From: Gigantopelta aegis
Taxonomy: Eukaryota > Mollusca > Gastropoda > Neomphalida > Peltospiridae
Length of the DNA: 64,000 nt
Direction of reading: 5' to 3'
NCBI RefSeq assembly: GCF_016097555.1
Contig: NC_054704.1
Span: forward strand, 2,218,961-2,282,960
The notes beneath the pieces are model-generated. The model was given only the letters and a program-made list of their open reading frames with translations. It was not told where the DNA came from and ran no database searches. The position numbers and the translations under genes are program-made. This document shows positions 59,801 to 64,000 of this stretch, in pieces; within the stretch, counting starts at the first letter, position 1; every line of letters begins with the position of its first letter.

Positions 59801-62800
59801 TGTATCTGTAAGGACCTGTATCTGTTAGGACCTGTATCTGTAAGGACCTGTATCTGTTAGGACCTGTATCTGTAAGGAGCTGTATCTGTTAGGACCTGTA
59901 TCTGTTAGGACCTGTATCTGTAAGGAGCTGTATCTGTTAGGACCTGTATCTGTAAGGAGTTGTATCTGTAAGGAGTTGTATCTGTTAGGACCTGTATCTG
60001 TAAGGACCTGTATCTGTAAGGACCTGTATCTGTTAGGACCTGTATCTGTTAGGACCTGTATCTGTAAGGAGTTGTATCTGTAAGGACCTGTATCTGTTAG
60101 GACCTGTATCTGTTAGGACCTGTATCTGTAAGGAGTTGTATCTGTTAGGACCTGTATCTGTTAGGACCTGTATCTGTTAGGACCTGTATCTGTAAGGAGT
60201 TGTATCTGTTAGGACCTGTATCTGTAAGGACCTGTATCTGTTAGGACCTGTATCTGTTAGGACCTGTATCTGTAAGGAGTTGTATCTGTTAGGACCTGTA
60301 TCTGTAAGGACCTGTATCTGTTAGGACCTGTATCTGTTAGGACCTGTATCTGTAAGGAGCTGTATCTGTTAGGACCTGTATCTGTAAGGAGTTGTATCTG
60401 TAAGGAGTTGTATCTGTTAGGACCTGTATCTGTAAGGACCTGTATCTGTTAGGACCTGTATCTGTTAGGACCTGTATCTGTAAGGACCTGTATCTGTAAG
60501 GACCTGTATCTGTTAGGAGCTGTATCTGTAAGGACCTGTATCTGTTAGCTGTATCTGTTAGGACCTGTATCTGTAAGGACCTGTATCTGTTAGGAGTTGT
60601 ATCTGTAAGGACCTGTATCTGTAAGGACCTGTATCTGTTAGGACCTGTATGTGTAAGGACCTGTATCTGTTAGCTGTATCTGTTAGGACCTGTATCTGTA
60701 AGGACCTGTATCTGTTAGGAGTTGTATCTGTAAGGACCTGTATCTGTAAGGACCTGTATCTGTAAGGACCTGTATCTGTAAGGACCTGTATCTGTTAGTT
60801 GTATCTGTAAGGACCTGTATCTGTTAGGACCTGTATCTGTAAGGACCTATATCTGTTAGCTGTATCTGTAAGGACCTGTATCTGTTAGGACCTGTATCTG
60901 TAAGGACCTGTATCTGTTAGCTGTATCTGTTAGGACCTGTATCTGTAAGGACCTGTATCTGTTAGGAGTTGTATCTGTAAGGACCTGTATCTGTTAGCTG
61001 TATCTGTAAGGACCTGTATCTGTTAGCTGTATCTGTAAGGACCTGTATCTGTAAGGACCTGTATCTGTTAGGACCTGTATCTGTAAGGACCTGTATCTGT
61101 TAGGAGTTGTATCTGTAAGGACCTGTATCTGTAAGGACCTGTATCTGTAAGGACCTGTATCTGTTAGGACCTGTATCTGTAAGGACCTGTATCTGTTAGC
61201 TGTATCTGTAAGGACCTGTATCTGTTTTGAGCTGTGTCTGTAAGGACCTGTATCTCTGAACCTGTTTCGGGTGGGGTGTAACTCAGTGGTAGAGGTTTTG
61301 ACTGAGATGCAGTGTATCATAAGATCTATTGCACTTGAAGGACTGGGTTTTAACTTGTTTTGTCTATCCCAACCAGTTCCTGGTGACTGGTACATGTATA
61401 TAAAAGATATCCAGTGTTTTCCCTGGCTTGCTTTAGCATGGTGCGGCACCATGCCTCAATAGTCTAGCGACATCTTGCCTTAATGAAAGCCATGCTGCTC
61501 TGAGATTAAACAAGCCTTGTTCAATAATTAGTTCTAAAATGGCCTTCATAAAACACCCAGTAAATGTATTGTTAATTAATAAAATATCTCTGTTATATAT
61601 TTTGCCATTCATTTATTAAAGTAAGCACATTAATCACACTTATTTTTATTTCAATTAATTTTTTGTCTTTAATTAAAAAGAAAAATACTCTGAAAAGGTG
61701 AAAATGCCCCAAAAGAGTTCAGTCTGCCATGTCTTGTCAAATTTCAAGGGGAAACAACATATCTGTGAAAGTGCATATAAAAGATTAATAACTGCATATT
61801 CATCAGGAGGAGCCTATATGACGGCACAACGATTTCTCTGTCTCTCCCAGCCAAGTGATAAAATGACCTAGATATTTTTTAGACACCATATAGCTGTCCA
61901 TAATTTAAAACGAGCTCAGTTATTAAAAAAAAATATTTCTTTCCTATCCATTGAACCTGTCAAATAATAGTTGTAAGGAGAATTCTGAAAGGGTGTGGAA
62001 GCTGAATGTTGCCAGACGCCATGGGGGAGAATGTAGAAGGGTGTGGAGGCTGACTGTTGCCAGACCCCATGGGGGAGAATGTTGAAGGTTGTGGAGGCTG
62101 ACTGTTGCCGGACGCCATGGGGGAGAATGTTGAAGGTTGTGGAGGCTGACTGTTGCCAGACGCCATGGGGGAGAATGTTGAAGGGTGTGGATGGCTGACT
62201 GTTGCCAGACGCCATGGGGGAGAATGTTGAAGGGTGTGGAGGCTGACTGTTGCCGGATGCCATGGGGGAGAATGTTGAAGGGTGTGGAGGCTGACTGTTG
62301 CCGGACGCCATGGGGGAGAATGTTGAAGGGTGTGGAGGCTGACTGTTGCCGGACGCCATGGGGGAGAATGTTGAAGGGTGTGGAGGCTGACTGTTGCCGG
62401 ACGCCATGGGGGAGAATGTTGAAGGGTGTGGAGGCTGACTGTTGCCAGACGCCATGGGGGAGAATGTTGAAGGGTGTGGAGGCCGACTGTTGCCAGACGC
62501 CATGGGGGAGAATGTTGAAGGGTGTGGAGGCTGACTGTTGCCGGACGCCATGGGGGAGAATGTTGAAGGGTGTGGAGGCTGACTGTTGCCGGACGCCATG
62601 GGGGAGAATGTTGAAGGGTGTGGAGGCTGACTGTTGCCAGACGCCATGGGGGAGAATGTTGAAGGGTGTGGAGGCCGACTGTTGCCAGACGCCATGGGGG
62701 AGAATGTTGAAGGGTGTGGAGGCCGACTGTTGCCGGACGCCATGGGGGAGAATGTTGAAGGGTGTGGAAGCCGACTGTTGCCGGACGCCATGGGGGAGAA

Positions 62801-63785
62801 TGTTGAAGGGTGTGGAAGCCGACTGTTGCCGGACGCCATGGGGGAGAATGTTGAAGGGTGTGGAAGCCGACTGTTGCCGGACGCCATGGGGGAGAATGTT
62901 GAAGGGTGTGGAAGCCGACTGTTGCCGGACGCCATGGGGGAGAATGTTGAAGGGTGTGGAAGCCGACTGTTGCCGGACGCCATGGGGGAGAATGTTGAAG
63001 GGTGTGGAGGCCGACTGTTGCCGGACGCCATGGGGGAGAATGTTGAAGAGTGTGGAGGCCGACTGTTGCCGGACGCCATGGGGGAGAATGTTGAAGGGTG
63101 TGGAGGCTGACTGTTGCCGGATGCCATGGGGGAGAATGTTGAAGGGTGTGGTGAATGTTCCTAACTTAAAATTTGAGTTTTATGTTGGTGAATTAGGAAG
63201 TGGTTGAATACTGGGTCGTCTGGTCAATTATTGCATACTGTTTATTGCGGCACTAATCACGGTGTTATAATGCACAAACAAAACTTGGATCTATTTCTTT
63301 TAAGTGCTCGAAAACTGAGGGCATTGCCCTATATTTATTTTATATTATGTAAAACTCTGGCGAGTGGACAAAGACATTTGGATAGTGAATATATGTCATT
63401 TACTAACCAGCAGCAAGTGAAGTAAAATTTCTTCATTGAGCCCTGTTAACACCTGTTATGTGATCATGGATGGAACATGTTACATAGTGCTAGCCTCTCT
63501 ATAAATATAACTGTTTGTCAGACTGTTGGTTTACTTATACGAGGGTACCACGAGGCAGAGATGAGCTCCATTTCATTGGATTTAGTTTATATGTAACATG
63601 TTACTCAAATACACAGTCATTTAACATGTTTACAGTGTTTACCTAATGCATATGGCTGTTTTAAAGTGTTTATATCTATCACATAAATACTTACTGGCAA
63701 TATTTTATAATCATCTACTGTAATTCATTGTGTGAACTGTAATTACTTTAAGTAAACTTTATTAATTTGTTTCAGATTTTGTTGA
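50688..63785 (+). CDS. Secreted cysteine-rich protein: signal peptide, SVWC domain, ShKT domain
   Basis: Five exons: 50688-50835, 51758-51884, 52744-52883, 54838-54955 and 63776-63785. All introns are GT-AG and all phases agree. The ATG at 50688 is the first in frame. It opens a leader with hydrophobic core 'SIILLILVLCAIFYHAVS'. Exons 2-3 carry eight cysteines in the single-domain VWC pattern: C, W, C-x4-C, C, C, then CC-x4-C. A Thr/Pro/Ser linker follows. Exon 4 and the last two codons form a six-cysteine ShKT module with the typical C-x3-C-x2-C ending; the stop follows the last Cys directly. Family knowledge: SVWC proteins include the arthropod Vago group, and ShKT modules are common in extracellular proteins and enzymes. 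The molecular role here is unknown; defence or cuticle/mucus functions are guesses. The ShKT module alone is not evidence of a toxin. Confidence 0.85.
50836..51410. other. SVWC-ShKT intron 1, unique part
   Basis: Ordinary AT-rich intron. A frame at 50905-51120 has no recognisable domain. Confidence 0.6.
51411..51803 (+). repeat. 94-bp tandem duplication containing the exon 2 acceptor and exon start
   Basis: AATTAACTGTTTTACAG then CTGGCTGTATTGACTAC and CACTCCGACTCATGG recur with period 94. Acceptor-plus-exon copies start at 51476, 51570 and 51664, and the functional one at 51758. A partial fifth copy begins at 51411. Copies 1-3 are nearly identical to the real exon border. Confidence 0.95.
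51758..51884 (+). CDS. SVWC-ShKT gene exon 2 (first half of SVWC)
   Basis: Acceptor TTTTACAG, donor GTTTGT at 51885, phase 1 in and 2 out. It contains 'GCIDYSGVNRSHSDSW' and then C-x4-C (QCDKNIC), the start of the VWC fold. The acceptor and first 46 bases of this exon are repeated upstream at 51476, 51570 and 51664. Those copies run into a stop and lack a donor. Confidence 0.85.
52155..52365 (-). mobile_element. hAT-like MITE, truncated relative of the 25247 element
   Basis: The minus strand gives GGGTTCAAACTTAACAATGG at one end and TTGCCGTCAGTGGGCT at the other, matching parts of the 25247 element. It is in the SVWC-ShKT intron 2. Confidence 0.6.
52744..52883 (+). CDS. SVWC-ShKT gene exon 3 (second half of SVWC and linker)
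   Basis: Acceptor TTTTGTCAG, donor GTAAGT at 52884, phase 2 in and 1 out. It carries the last five SVWC cysteines, ending in the diagnostic 'PACCEVLQC'. The Ser/Thr/Pro linker 'STPLTTQPPS' that follows could be O-glycosylated. A 35-bp minisatellite starts within a few bases of the donor. Confidence 0.85.
52889..53620. repeat. 35-bp minisatellite, about 21 copies, starting at the exon 3 donor
   Basis: Unit GTGTTTGTCCTGTCTGTAAC plus ACAAAACATTCCCAT. The first unit overlaps the donor context GTAAGTGTGTCCTG. It ends at a SINE (53627). Minus-strand frames of up to 175 codons across it are artefacts. Confidence 0.96.
53627..54037 (+). mobile_element. SINE with an internal 3' tail duplication
   Basis: Starts GGGGGTGAAACGTAGCCCAC directly at the end of the 35-bp array. 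The segment from TTGCTACTAATAGGAAAATG to ...AATCAATGTGCTCTA occurs twice in tandem (about 53797-53905 and 53906-54013). This copy has therefore duplicated most of its tail. Confidence 0.88.
54351..54824. repeat. Dispersed repeat, copy 2, ending next to the ShKT exon
   Basis: Diverged copy of the 36455 repeat with the same hairpin (CTTTCCTATTTATTGCAAG / GTAATAAATAGGAAG). Its right end lies 13 bases before the exon 4 acceptor, so the branch-point region of that intron is repeat-derived. Confidence 0.8.
54838..54955 (+). CDS. SVWC-ShKT gene exon 4 (ShKT domain)
   Basis: Acceptor TTTACAG, donor GTAAGG at 54956, phase 1 in and 2 out. It holds five of the six ShKT cysteines, starting CYDKG and ending YCKKTC. 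A dispersed repeat ends only about 13 bases before the acceptor, and the 16-bp array begins at the donor itself. Confidence 0.85.
54957..61240. repeat. 16-bp minisatellite, about 390 units, starting at the exon 4 donor
   Basis: Unit GGACCTGTATCTGTWA with two variable places: GTAAGG or GTTAGG at the join, and GGACC, GGAGC or GGAGT at the start. A few units lack five bases (TTAGTTG, TTAGCTG). The first unit is the donor itself (GGTAAGGAGCTGTATC). It fills about 70% of the last intron. Confidence 0.98.
61264..61420 (+). mobile_element. tRNA-derived SINE, truncated variant
   Basis: GGGTGGGGTGTAACTCAGTG resembles an A-box head. CCAACCAGTTCCTGGTGACT and TATATAAAAGATATCCAGTG match the SINE centre. 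The usual tail is missing. It directly follows the 16-bp array. Confidence 0.65.
61421..61984. other. SVWC-ShKT intron 4, spacer between two arrays
   Basis: AT-rich. GTGCATATAAAAGATTAATA near 61772 is a scrap of the SINE core. No exon candidate. Confidence 0.55.
61985..63150. repeat. 48-bp minisatellite, about 24 copies (last SVWC-ShKT intron)
   Basis: Unit GGCTGACTGTTGCCGGACGC plus CATGGGGGAGAATGTTGAAG and GGTGTGGA. Because 48 is a multiple of three and the unit lacks stops in several frames, it yields long frames on both strands: 403 codons minus ('MASGNSRPPHPSTFSP' repeated), and 340 and 158 codons plus. I see no start context, splice signal or non-repeat coding flank, so I regard these as non-coding. 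Confidence 0.95.
63776..63785 (+). CDS. SVWC-ShKT gene exon 5 (10 coding bases and stop)
   Basis: Acceptor TTGTTTCAG at 63767-63775. The next bases complete the split Gly codon, then Phe, Cys and TGA. This supplies exactly the sixth ShKT cysteine and the stop, which is strong support for this acceptor despite an 8.8-kb intron. The 3' UTR continues toward the window end. Confidence 0.8.
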
Positions 63786-64000
63786 TCAGCTATATGCGAC
63801 AAGTGGTCAGCGTTTCAGAATCATGACTGTCTGCGCATCGTCATGGTTACATGAGAAGTCATTTCAACAACTTGTTAGCATTTACAAACGAAATGTAATG
63901 AAATCAAACCTGCTTTATATATTTACTCTCTACCTTTCATTACTTGTTTTTAATGGGGTTTTTATACACCTAAAATGTGCCTTCCTTTCTTTGTTTTTAA
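63786..64000 (+). other. 3' UTR or downstream flank of the SVWC-ShKT gene
   Basis: No AATAAA is seen before the window end, so the transcript end probably lies beyond it. Confidence 0.4.

Noticed and set aside
54838..63785. Calling the ShKT protein a toxin
   Set aside because: ShKT modules occur widely in non-toxic secreted proteins. Here it is joined to an SVWC domain, and there is no evidence of venom function.

Overview
The window is eukaryotic nuclear DNA, most likely from a mollusc (perhaps a gastropod or bivalve). Its genes are split by GT-AG introns. It is AT-rich and full of tRNA-derived SINEs of the molluscan type, whose shared central part reads 'ATATAAAAGATCCCTTGCT'. It also carries hAT-like and Harbinger DNA elements, decayed LINE and Tc1 copies, and very large minisatellites. 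By my estimate about one third of the window is tandem repeat. There is no operon structure, CRISPR array or prokaryotic gene.

Layout. (1) 1-18.2 kb is non-coding as far as I can read. It holds two LINE remnants, SINEs, several MITE-like elements, a GC-rich dispersed repeat block (3.6-4.5 kb), a 56-bp minisatellite (7.3-7.7 kb) and a 3.4-kb interval bounded by inverted repeats with an odd recurring 13-mer (12.26-15.69 kb). (2) 20.1-42.5 kb, + strand, carries the 3' part of an Additional-sex-combs-like gene (ASXL). Eight exons are recovered with fully consistent splice phases. They give about 985 residues with the DEUBAD (ASXH) domain and the C-terminal ASXL-type PHD finger. The N-terminal HARE-HTH exons are not visible. 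The ASXL introns hold arrays with 36/37-, 80-, 65-, 80- and 32-bp units, a dead Tc1 element, SINEs and nested hAT-like MITEs. (3) 43.83-48.37 kb is a nearly complete PIF/Harbinger transposon with matching terminal inverted repeats, a DDE transposase (+) and the partner Myb/SANT-like gene (-). It also has an expanded subterminal repeat and a nested SINE. (4) 50.69-63.79 kb, + strand, is a five-exon gene for a small secreted cysteine-rich protein: signal peptide, single-domain von Willebrand C (SVWC) and ShKT. Its introns hold a 94-bp tandem duplication of a splice acceptor, a 35-bp array, a 6.3-kb array of 16-bp units and a 48-bp array.

How the parts relate. ASXL is a chromatin regulator (partner of the BAP1 H2A deubiquitinase). 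The SVWC-ShKT protein is extracellular. Nothing suggests that the two genes work together. The most unusual property of the window is that several minisatellites begin or end at exon borders. Their units carry copies of the neighbouring splice signal: branch point plus acceptor before ASXL exon A, acceptor plus exon start before SVWC exon 2, and GTAAGG-like donors after SVWC exon 4. I treat this as the main lead. No search or alignment could be run, so domain and family calls rest on motif recognition.
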